Source of the DNA: an uncultured Clostridia bacterium
GTDB lineage: Bacteria; Bacillota; Clostridia; Christensenellales; Borkfalkiaceae
DNA: 23,766 nt
Direction of reading: 5' to 3'
Assembly: GCA_934272745.1 (NCBI GenBank)
Contig: CAKQSI010000030.1
Location: 1-23,766, forward strand
This document shows positions 7,434 through 13,522 of this stretch, in pieces. A model generated the notes under the pieces. That model had not been told where the DNA came from. It did no database searches and saw nothing but the letters and a program-made list of their open reading frames with translations. Within the stretch, counting starts at the first letter, position 1. Each line of letters opens with the position of its first letter. Both the position numbers and the translations under genes were made by a program.

Positions 7434-8489
7434 ATGAAAGACGATTATTTTGAAAACCGCAACGAAATTTGCCGCAGTACGGTAGAAGAGATCTTAACCG
7501 AACTCCCCCCCTATGCCGCAGACTATTTTATCGGGATCGAAAACAACACGGCGGCGCTCACCCGCAAAAACTACGCGTACGATCTCCGCATCTTTTTCGA
7601 TTTTCTTTCCAAAAAGATCTTCCGCAAAAAAGATCCGCGGGATATTACGCTGGGCGATCTGGAATCGCTCCGTGCGGATGACATCGAGCGCTTTACCAGT
7701 TATCTTTCCTCCTACGACTTCCGCGGCAAACATTTCAATTGCAAGGAATCCGCTAAAGCAAGGAAACTCGCCGCCGTGCGTTCGTTCTATAAATACTTTT
7801 TCCGGCGCGACCGGATCGATTGCGACGTGGCGTCCAAAGTCCCCATGCCCAAACTGCACGAAAAGGAGATCATCCGGCTGGAACGCAACGAAATGCTCGA
7901 CCTTTTGGACGTCGTGGAAACGGGCGAAGGGCTTTCCCCGAAACAACGCGCCCTGCACGAAAAGACCAAAGTGCGCGACGTTGCCATCGTCACCCTCTTT
8001 CTCGGCACCGGCATCCGTATCAGCGAACTGGTTTCCATCAACGTGGACGATCTGGACTTCAACGTCAACGGCTTCCGCGTCACGCGGAAAGGCGGCAATC
8101 GCGTTATTCTCTATTTTTCGGACGAAGTGGCGGAAAAACTAAAAGACTGGCTGTCTTTCCGCAATGCGGAAGAAAACAAGCTGCCGAAAAACGAATCCGC
8201 CCTGTTTATCACCGACCGCGGCAGAATCACCGTCCGCGCGGTGGAAAATCTGGTCAAAAAATACGCGCTTTCCGCAGCACCCCTGAAAAAGATCACGCCG
8301 CACAAACTGCGCAGCACCTTCGGCACCAATCTATACCGCGAAACGGGCGATATTTACGTCGTAGCCGACGTTTTGGGACACAGCGACGTCAACACCACCA
8401 AACGACACTACGCGGCAATTTCGGACGATATCCGGCGCAACGCCGCAAGAAACGTCCGCTTAAAAGACGAGGAGAGCCATGGAAAATAA
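7434..8489 (+). CDS. Tyrosine recombinase (XerC/XerD/integrase family)
   Basis: A 351-residue site-specific recombinase. The N-terminal SAM-like core-binding domain (about 28-140) holds TRKNYAYDLRIFFDFL. The catalytic domain has R195 in GTGIRISELVSI, K219 in TRKGGNR, H290 and R293 in PHKLRSTFGTNL, H316 in LGHSD and the nucleophile Y326 in KRHYA, so the active site is complete. It is about 50 residues longer than usual XerC/D, with an N-terminal extension. The start at 7434 was chosen because the promoter lies immediately upstream; the in-frame extension towards 7164 overlaps comEC and the promoters. The ribosome site is weak (GCGAGGC). Its end overlaps hflX by 11 bases. It could be the chromosome dimer-resolving Xer protein or another housekeeping recombinase; no dif site was recognised. 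Confidence 0.9.
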   Translation: MKDDYFENRNEICRSTVEEILTELPPYAADYFIGIENNTAALTRKNYAYDLRIFFDFLSKKIFRKKDPRDITLGDLESLRADDIERFTSYLSSYDFRGKHFNCKESAKARKLAAVRSFYKYFFRRDRIDCDVASKVPMPKLHEKEIIRLERNEMLDLLDVVETGEGLSPKQRALHEKTKVRDVAIVTLFLGTGIRISELVSINVDDLDFNVNGFRVTRKGGNRVILYFSDEVAEKLKDWLSFRNAEENKLPKNESALFITDRGRITVRAVENLVKKYALSAAPLKKITPHKLRSTFGTNLYRETGDIYVVADVLGHSDVNTTKRHYAAISDDIRRNAARNVRLKDEESHGK

Positions 8490-9708
8490 ACTGGAACGCG
8501 TTTTCGTCATCGTTCCGGACGTGTACGACGATTTAGAATACCGCATTGCGGAAACCCGCGAGCTGATCCGGAGCGCCGACGGAGAAATCTGCGGAATTGC
8601 CACGCCGCGCGTTCGCAAATACTCTCCCGCGACCTATCTCGGAACGGGCAAACTGGCGGAGATTTTAAGAGAAATCGAAAAGACCGACGCCACCTGCATT
8701 CTGTTTGACGGCGACCTTTCCCCCGCGCAGCAGGCGAATATGGCGGAACTTCTTGATAACCGCAAACTGATCGACCGCACGGGGCTGATCCTGGACATTT
8801 TCGCGCTCCACGCGGACACGGACGAAGGGAAGTTGCAGGTCGAACTTGCGCAACTCAAATACCGCTATCCCCGCCTGAAAGGAAGCCACGAAGATCTTTC
8901 CCGACAGGGCGGCGGCATCGGTACGCGCGGTCCCGGCGAAACCCGGCTCGAAACCGACCGCAGATATATCAAAACGCGTATCCGCGCTTTGGAGCGGGAA
9001 CTTTCCGAACTGGAACAACGCCGCACCCTGCAGGACGACCGCCGCAAGAAAAACGACGTGCGCCGGGTCGCCCTCATCGGCTATACCAACGCCGGCAAGT
9101 CCACCCTGCTCAACCGGCTGACCGATTCCGACGTGCTTGCGGAAAACAAACTGTTTGCCACGCTTGACCCCACCATGCGGAAACTGGAACTCAAAGACGA
9201 CGCCGTGCTTCTGACCGACACCATCGGTTTTTTGCAGGATCTCCCGCACGAACTCATCCGCGCGTTCCGTTCCACTTTAAACGTGGTTCTGTCCGCCGAT
9301 CTCGCGGTCGTCGTCATCGACGGTTCTTCCCCCGCCTGGAAAATGCAGTACGAGGTCACCACGAACACGTTGAACGAACTGAAGTACGAGGGCGACGTTC
9401 TTCCCGTCGTGAATAAATGCGACCTTCTGACCTCTTTTGCGGGGTTCCCCGAAGGCTGCCTGTTCGTTTCCGCCCTGTCTGGCTACGGCATGGACGAACT
9501 GAAAGACCGGCTGAACGCCTTTTTTGCAGACAATTTCCGCACCCTGCGCTTTTTCTATCCGTATACCGAGTCTTCCGCGGCGGAACGCGCCTTTTCCTCC
9601 GTCACAGTGTTGAATCGCGACTTCGGCGAAAGCGGCGTAACGCTGACCGCGCGGGTCGCAAAAAAAGACTACCCGAAACTTCGGAAATGGGTGCTGCGGA
9701 GTAAATAA
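8479..9708 (+). CDS. hflX: Ribosome-associated GTPase HflX
   Basis: A 409-residue GTPase that binds the large ribosomal subunit and in studied bacteria splits stalled or stressed ribosomes. The N-terminal HflX domain ends with the glycine-rich loop GGGIGTRGPGETRLETDRR (about 144-162), followed by a helical linker (163-192). The G domain has G1 GYTNAGKST (201-209), the switch region FATLDPT (226-232), G3 DTIGF (247-251), G4 NKCD (312-315) and SALSG near 331. Length is normal. GAGGAGA precedes the ATG by a few bases and sits inside the recombinase gene, so the two are translationally coupled. An inverted 80 bp copy of codons 159-184 lies at 5355-5434. Confidence 0.96.
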   Translation: MENKLERVFVIVPDVYDDLEYRIAETRELIRSADGEICGIATPRVRKYSPATYLGTGKLAEILREIEKTDATCILFDGDLSPAQQANMAELLDNRKLIDRTGLILDIFALHADTDEGKLQVELAQLKYRYPRLKGSHEDLSRQGGGIGTRGPGETRLETDRRYIKTRIRALERELSELEQRRTLQDDRRKKNDVRRVALIGYTNAGKSTLLNRLTDSDVLAENKLFATLDPTMRKLELKDDAVLLTDTIGFLQDLPHELIRAFRSTLNVVLSADLAVVVIDGSSPAWKMQYEVTTNTLNELKYEGDVLPVVNKCDLLTSFAGFPEGCLFVSALSGYGMDELKDRLNAFFADNFRTLRFFYPYTESSAAERAFSSVTVLNRDFGESGVTLTARVAKKDYPKLRKWVLRSK

Positions 9709-9760
9709 GGTTCGGTCGTGCCGTTATCACGATCTGTATAGCGAAATTGATATAGTATAC

Positions 9761-9792
9761 GGGCGCGCCGCAGAAAATTCTGCGGCGCGCCC
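9761..9792. terminator. Bidirectional terminator-like hairpin after hflX
   Basis: GGGCGCGCCGCAGAA, AA, then its exact reverse complement: a 15 bp stem. It lies between convergent genes, hflX and the CxxCxxC gene. It shares the core CGCGCCGCAGAA with the hairpin at 11627-11662, and both are preceded by similar TTGAT/TATA-rich DNA. There is no strong U-run, so efficiency is uncertain. Confidence 0.6.
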
Positions 9793-9888
9793 GTTGTATC
9801 ATTGAAAAATGTTTTTAGAAATACTATCGACGCAACCCGTTAAATCTGTGAGAAATCACCCCGAAAACGATTTTTCTGCGCTTCACGT

Positions 9889-9956
9889 TTTGTTGCTTGC
9901 GACGCGGTTTTTGCGAGTCAAACGAGTAAAAATAGGAGCGGCGAACAGAATCCCTA
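9889..9956 (+). repeat. Decayed right end of the inverted-repeat element
   Basis: Similar to 3812-3939: GCTTGCGACGCGGTTTTTGC then GAGTCAAACGA here against GCTTGCGGCTAGGTTTAGCA then AGGCAAACGA there. Both are followed further right by AAAAATAGG, GGCGA and GAATCCCTAA. About 35 bases between are missing here, and no left inverted repeat was found. Confidence 0.45.
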
Positions 9957-9977
9957 AAAACAAAGTGTAAAAACGGT

Positions 9978-10010
9978 GCGGCGCCGGGCAAATGTTTTGC
10001 CCGGCGCCGC
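9978..10010 (-). terminator. Terminator hairpin of the small CxxCxxC gene
   Basis: GCGGCGCCGGGCAAA, a three-base loop and the exact complement give a 15 bp stem. On the minus strand it is followed by ACCGTTTTTAC, a short U-run. It therefore fits best as the end of the minus-strand transcript from 10563. Confidence 0.6.
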
Positions 10011-10314
10011 AAGGTCTGTTTTGTTTGCTTTTATCCTAAACGGTTTTGTTTGACGAAGCCGCTTCCGGGCGGCGGGCAGCGGCTTGCTTTCGCTTCCGCT
10101 TCATGCGGCTTCCGCAATTACGCGATTCCCGCCCGCGGAACAAAACGTTCGCTGCCCCGCAAAACGCGTTTCCTCCCCAAAATCGTAGGGGCGATCATCG
10201 ATCGCCCGCCGTTCGATGCACCGTCCGGACACGGATAATAACTTCTTACGCCAAGTAAGGCGCAACCCCTTTCTCTATCCCGGTGCGTTCGCCGTTCCAA
10301 TGAAAATTCCGCGC
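10011..10314. other. Non-coding GC-rich DNA with palindromes
   Basis: No supported gene. It contains TCCGC/GCGG mini-hairpins near 10097-10120 and the palindrome GGGCGATC-ATC-GATCGCCC at 10189-10207 preceded by GTAG. From memory, GTAGGGGCGAxx...CGCCCG palindromes are dispersed repeats in several gut Clostridia genomes; that is recall, not a search result. Confidence 0.5.
10189..10207. repeat. REP-like palindrome
   Basis: An 8 bp perfect stem, GGGCGATC with loop ATC, in non-coding DNA downstream of the small CxxCxxC gene. It has no U-run. Confidence 0.45.
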
Positions 10315-10563
10315 CTATTTCTTCTTCGTCAGGGTGCCGAGATCCTTTTCGTCTTCGGCGGTCAGATCCTCTTCGCTGTTTCTCACGCCCGTGATGCGGA
10401 TGGCGACAAAATCGCCGTATTCGAGACACTTCCCGCAGTTATCGCACACCTTCGTCGGGTCGAGATCGCAAATATCGTCGTCCTCTTCCTCGTCTTCCGA
10501 CGCAAGGTCGAAGGAAAAATCCGGATCTTTCAGTTCGTCGCACTCTTTTCTCTTTTCGTTCAT
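10315..10563 (-). CDS. Small acidic CxxCxxC protein of unknown function
   Basis: An 82-residue protein with an acidic middle (EDEEEDDD, 24-30) and a cysteine cluster ICDLDPTKVCDNCGKCLEYGD (C32, C40, C43, C46), probably a metal-binding knuckle. Small conserved Clostridia proteins with a CDxCxKC core are known to me, but without an assigned function. GGGAG precedes the ATG, and a clear promoter lies at 10629-10657, so the gene is credible. It is divergent from lexA and ends with a hairpin at 9978-10010. The leader (10564-10625) contains a CTGCCC/GGGCAG hairpin. SOS control is possible because of the neighbourhood, but the SOS box is nearer the lexA promoter. Confidence 0.75.
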   Translation of the reverse strand: MNEKRKECDELKDPDFSFDLASEDEEEDDDICDLDPTKVCDNCGKCLEYGDFVAIRITGVRNSEEDLTAEDEKDLGTLTKKK

Positions 10564-10628
10564 AATCGCTCCCGTTTCCGCTTTACGCGGCTGCCCTCCT
10601 TGCGGGCAGAATCCGTCTGACGAAAGAT

Positions 10629-10657
10629 ACTATACCATAAACGCGGCGCGGACACAA
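10629..10657 (-). promoter_or_regulatory. Promoter of the small CxxCxxC gene
   Basis: Minus strand TTGTGT (10652-10657), 17 bp, TATAGT (10629-10634). It faces away from the lexA promoter, with about 34 bases between its -35 box and the SOS box. Confidence 0.6.
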
Positions 10658-10690
10658 CCAAAATCGCGCAAAAAATTTTTCTGATTTTTT

Positions 10691-10704
10691 AGAACAAATG
10701 TTTG
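10691..10704 (+). promoter_or_regulatory. LexA operator (SOS box)
   Basis: AGAACAAATGTTTG matches the Bacillus-type box CGAACRNRYGTTYC at every position except the two outermost bases. It overlaps the -35 box of lexA, as expected for autorepression that ends when LexA cleaves itself after DNA damage. Confidence 0.8.
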
Positions 10705-10730
10705 ATTTTTTTGTTTTTATGTGTTATAAT
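10702..10730 (+). promoter_or_regulatory. lexA promoter
   Basis: TTGATT (10702-10707), 17 bp, TATAAT (10725-10730), with TG one base before the -10 box (extended -10). Confidence 0.85.
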
Positions 10731-10776
10731 ACGTGTAACAAGGTGCGATCTACCCGTTTTTGAGGAGGAATTTCAA

Positions 10777-11415
10777 ATGAGAAAGTCAGATATCGAAGTA
10801 AAACTGAACGAACTTTTGGAGTATCTCAACTCCTTTGTCGATACCAACGGCTACCCCCCCACGGTGCGGGAAATTTGCGCCGATATGGGCTTCAAGTCCA
10901 CGGCGACTGCCTACACTTACCTCGAAAAACTCAAAAATCGCGGCTTGATTTCGAAATCAGAGTCCAAAAATCGTGCGCTCGGCATTCTGAAAAAGGAAGA
11001 AGAAACGGCTACCCTTTCCGCCGGAGGGGAAGAATTTCATTTTGCGGTCGCGCCGCTTTTGGGCGAAGTTGCTTGCGGCACCCCCATTTTTGCGGAAGAA
11101 AACATCGAGGATTACTATCCTCTGCCCCCGCAGTATAAGGACGGCGCCGATCTGTTTTTGTTGAAAGCGCGCGGCGAAAGTATGGTGGAAGCCGGCATTT
11201 TAAGCGGCGACAAGCTTATCTGCCGTAAGCAATCCACGGCAAACAACGGGGAAATCGTCGTTGCCCTTTTAGACGACAGCGCTACGGTAAAGCGCTTCTA
11301 TCGCAAACCGGAATATATCGTTCTCCACCCCGAAAACCACGATTACAGCGACATTATCGTCAAAGACGTGCAGATTTTAGGTAAAGTCGTAGGTTTGATC
11401 CGCTCTTTTTCCTGA
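10777..11415 (+). CDS. lexA: SOS repressor LexA
   Basis: A 212-residue repressor of DNA-damage genes. The N-terminal winged helix (1-65) has GYPPTVREICADMGFKSTAT. The C-terminal S24 protease domain has the nucleophile S135 in RGESM and the general base K172 in TVKRF. The scissile bond aligned with Ala-Gly of other LexA proteins is Cys-Gly here (C100-G101 in GEVACGTPIF), as in UmuD. The start at 10777 is set by AGGAGG eight bases upstream (10763-10768); an in-frame ATG at 10702 lies inside the promoter and is excluded. It is autoregulated through the SOS box at 10691-10704. Length is normal for the family. Confidence 0.96.
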   Translation: MRKSDIEVKLNELLEYLNSFVDTNGYPPTVREICADMGFKSTATAYTYLEKLKNRGLISKSESKNRALGILKKEEETATLSAGGEEFHFAVAPLLGEVACGTPIFAEENIEDYYPLPPQYKDGADLFLLKARGESMVEAGILSGDKLICRKQSTANNGEIVVALLDDSATVKRFYRKPEYIVLHPENHDYSDIIVKDVQILGKVVGLIRSFS

Positions 11416-11423
11416 GTTTTCGG

Positions 11424-11512
11424 CTTTTATCGGCATAGCACTGCCGGAACCTTGCCAAATTTCCGTACGCAACGCAGGAACTTTCTTTTATCGGCAAAAT
11501 TTATTGCCGCGG
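11424..11512 (+). repeat. Two related small hairpins after lexA
   Basis: CTTTTATCGGCA followed by TGCCG occurs twice, at 11424-11447 and 11485-11512. Each forms a short CGGCA/TGCCG stem with a 6-8 base loop. They lie just past the lexA stop, within the transcript before the main hairpin at 11627. Confidence 0.45.
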
Positions 11513-11626
11513 ATTTTCCCGCTGCTCCTTTCTTGCCGGTGGCTTGGCAGGTTTTCCGGTGATTCAGCCGGTTCAATAAGTTTTTTTAACAATCGTCATC
11601 GATCATAAAGTAAGTTGATTATAACG

Positions 11627-11662
11627 GGCAACGCGCCGCAGAATTTTCTGCGGCGCGTTGCC
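11627..11662. terminator. Bidirectional terminator hairpin between lexA and hfq
   Basis: GGCAACGCGCCGCAGAA, TT and the exact complement give a 17 bp stem between the convergent ends of lexA and hfq. On the plus strand TTTCT follows. The core is shared with 9761-9792. Confidence 0.7.
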
Positions 11663-11682
11663 TTTCTGCTATGAAAATTCTC

Positions 11683-11916
11683 CTATTCCCGCCCTTCGTC
11701 GGTCAAAACGGGGGCTTGCGGCTCCACCGAAACCAAATTTTTTTTATATATCATTATTTGCCGCCCGCCGGACAGGTCGATAATGAGCGTGTCATAGTCA
11801 AATCCACGTAATGTTCCCACGAAAACCTCTCCCGTCACCGCGCAGAAGGTCGCAACACTCTTTTCCCGCCGGATATGATTCAGAACAACGTCCTGCAAAA
11901 CAAAATTTCCGCGCAT
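11683..11916 (-). CDS. hfq: Divergent Hfq-like RNA chaperone
   Basis: A 77-residue Sm-fold protein, predicted to form a hexamer that binds small RNAs and mRNAs. It begins with the Hfq helix LQDVVLNHIRREK, continues through the Sm1 strands (VTGEVFVGTLRGFDYDTLIIDL), and has Sm2 as IYKKNLVSVEP. The usual YKHAIST is changed to YKKNLVS, so the conserved His of the proximal RNA-binding face is absent while Gln and Asp of LQD are kept. Position supports the call: hfq follows miaA in many bacteria, including Clostridia. AGGAGG lies five bases before the ATG. It is 390 bases from miaA with a hairpin between, so it probably has its own promoter (weak candidate TTGGAT near 11971). Confidence 0.85.
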   Translation of the reverse strand: MRGNFVLQDVVLNHIRREKSVATFCAVTGEVFVGTLRGFDYDTLIIDLSGGRQIMIYKKNLVSVEPQAPVLTDEGRE

Positions 11917-11959
11917 TTCCCCTCCTGATTTTCACACGTTTCCATTTTTATGTACAGGC

Positions 11960-12055
11960 ATAGACTTTTTATCCAAAGCGCCTTGCTGACCGAGTCTTTC
12001 TGCCCGAAACAATCTCGCTGACCGAGTTTTTCCATACGTAGTAGCCACGCTGACC
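11960..12055 (-). repeat. Three 32-bp tandem units upstream of hfq
   Basis: On the minus strand GGTCAGC begins at 12055, 12023 and 11991, exactly 32 bases apart. The first two units end in ACTC and the third in the related AGTCTAT, each after an A-rich run; the middle 14 bases vary. The last unit ends 44 bases before the hfq start. Confidence 0.65.
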
Positions 12056-12169
12056 GGCAGGAAATTTTTAGCGCTCACCTCAAACCTGCCGCTTCAAACC
12101 TGCGCACGCTGAAAAATTATAACAATCCCGGTTTTACGGCAGGTTTTGCGGGTTGGCGCCGCAAGATAT

Positions 12170-12202
12170 AATAAATTCTCCCCAAAGAAGGGAGAATTTA
12201 TT
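12170..12202 (-). terminator. Terminator-like hairpin after miaA
   Basis: AATAAATTCTCCC, a seven-base loop, then GGGAGAATTTATT gives a 13 bp stem about 105 bases past the miaA stop. On the minus strand the stem runs into TTTATT-ATATCTT; on the plus strand it is followed by GCTTTTTATT. It probably ends the miaB-mutS-mutL-miaA transcript at least in part. Confidence 0.55.
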
Positions 12203-12307
12203 GCTTTTTATTAAATTTTCACCAATTATCGAATTTTTGCCGAATTTCTGCGCAGCAGACCTTTTACTGCAGCCGATAAAACGAATTGCGGATATTATGA
12301 ATGCTTC

Positions 12308-13252
12308 TCATAGCCCCAAACGGCGACAAATCTTCTCCGCCATACTTTCTGCACCCAGCTCCGCGTCTAAATGCACCAAATCCGGCAAACGTTTAAAAAA
12401 AGTGACCTGTCTTTTGGCATAATTTCGCGTATTTTGTTTTATTATGTCTGGCGTAGTACTATGTAAACTTCCAAAATTCAGCAAATCGGCAACTATTTCG
12501 CGGTATCCGATCGCCGTCATCGCCTGCGAAGACGGCAACACCCCCTCTTTCATCAACATTTTTACTTCTTCTTCCCAGCCCGCGGCAAACATTTCGTCTA
12601 CGCGGCGGTTGATGCGATCATATAGTTTTTCCCGCGGAAAATCCGGCATAAACGCCGCATAAGAAAACCGGGACACCCTTTCGTCATGCTGCTCCGACTT
12701 CCGTTTCCCCGTTGTTTCATAAATTTCCAGCGCGCGAATAACGCGCACAAGGTCGTTCGGGTGCAATTTTTCGGCAGAAACGGGGTCAATTTTCTGTAAT
12801 ATGCGATAAACGGCATCATTTCCCTCGCTTTCCGCAAGTTTTTTGTATTTTTCGCGAACAACAACCGAAGCCCCACCCTCGCCGGTTCCGCCGTAGGTCA
12901 TCGGATACAATACCGATTCCACGTAAAAACCCGTACCGCCGCACAAAATCGGCATTTTACCGCGGGATTTCACACCCGCAATCGCCGAAAGCGCCGCACG
13001 TTCGTAATCTTTTACCGAAAAAGAGTCCGCGGGATCAACGAAATCGACCAGATGATGCGGAACGCACTGCATTTCTTCCGCCGTCGGCTTGGCTGTACCG
13101 ATCGAAAACTTACGGTAAATCTGCATAGAATCGGCGGAGATGATTTCCCCGCCGATTTTTTCCGCAAGTCGCACGGCAAGCCCGCTTTTCCCGGAAGCCG
13201 TAGGACCGCATATTATGATGATTTCCGGCAATTTTGCCGCATTTTCAGCCAT
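12308..13252 (-). CDS. miaA: tRNA dimethylallyltransferase MiaA
   Basis: A 314-residue enzyme that adds a dimethylallyl group to N6 of A37 in tRNAs reading UNN codons, the substrate later methylthiolated by MiaB. The P-loop is GPTASGKS (about 15-22), then SADSMQIYR, IGTAKPT, HHLVDFVDP, CGGTGFY, and the C-terminal IGYREI and NTRNYAKRQVTFFKR. Length is normal. The ribosome site is weak (GACGGGG). A 270-base gap separates it from mutL; no promoter was certain there. Codons for LHSTTPDIIK contain a 24-base copy of the palindromic repeat also seen at 4023, between IGYREI and the NTRNYAKRQ motif. Confidence 0.96.
   Translation of the reverse strand: MAENAAKLPEIIIICGPTASGKSGLAVRLAEKIGGEIISADSMQIYRKFSIGTAKPTAEEMQCVPHHLVDFVDPADSFSVKDYERAALSAIAGVKSRGKMPILCGGTGFYVESVLYPMTYGGTGEGGASVVVREKYKKLAESEGNDAVYRILQKIDPVSAEKLHPNDLVRVIRALEIYETTGKRKSEQHDERVSRFSYAAFMPDFPREKLYDRINRRVDEMFAAGWEEEVKMLMKEGVLPSSQAMTAIGYREIVADLLNFGSLHSTTPDIIKQNTRNYAKRQVTFFKRLPDLVHLDAELGAESMAEKICRRLGL
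12441..12464 (-). repeat. Recurrent palindrome, copy 2, inside miaA
   Basis: The minus strand reads ACATAGTACTACGCCAGACA then TAAT, matching 4023-4046 at 22 of 24 positions. It is in frame inside miaA and encodes part of a variable linker before the conserved NTRNYAKRQ motif. Confidence 0.6.
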
Positions 13253-13522
13253 AAAAACCCCGTCTTTAACAAAAAACTATTCTGAGCCGCAACAAAAGCG
13301 ACGCCGCCGGCGCAACAAAATCGTCACAAACCCGGCTAAGCAGGTAAATTGCACAACTTTGACCGATTAGAATGCGAAAAGTTGCGGCGATCCCGACAAA
13401 AACACGGGAATTGCATAAATAACCGCGTAAAGAACCCGGCGTTCCGCCACAATCTCACAGCATTGCTATCGCTTTACAAGCAAAAAACCACCAAAACCGA
13501 TGTGAAATTTGTTCAAAACACC

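Larger units (their letters stand above)
11917..12307. other. miaA-hfq intergenic region with repeats
   Basis: This 391-base gap has three 32-bp tandem units (11960-12055), two direct CAAACCTGC copies (12081 and 12095) facing an inverted GGCAGGTTTTG (about 12138-12148), and a hairpin at 12170-12202. No gene was found. The density of repeats suggests an hfq leader RNA or a regulatory region. Confidence 0.6.

Noticed and set aside
9824..10012. 62-codon minus-strand frame between hflX and the small CxxCxxC gene.
   Set aside because: It overlaps a terminator hairpin and the decayed repeat end; no ribosome site.
11960..12055. Regular 32-base repeats considered as a CRISPR array.
   Set aside because: Conserved parts are only about 7-17 bases, three units only, no cas genes and no typical repeat.
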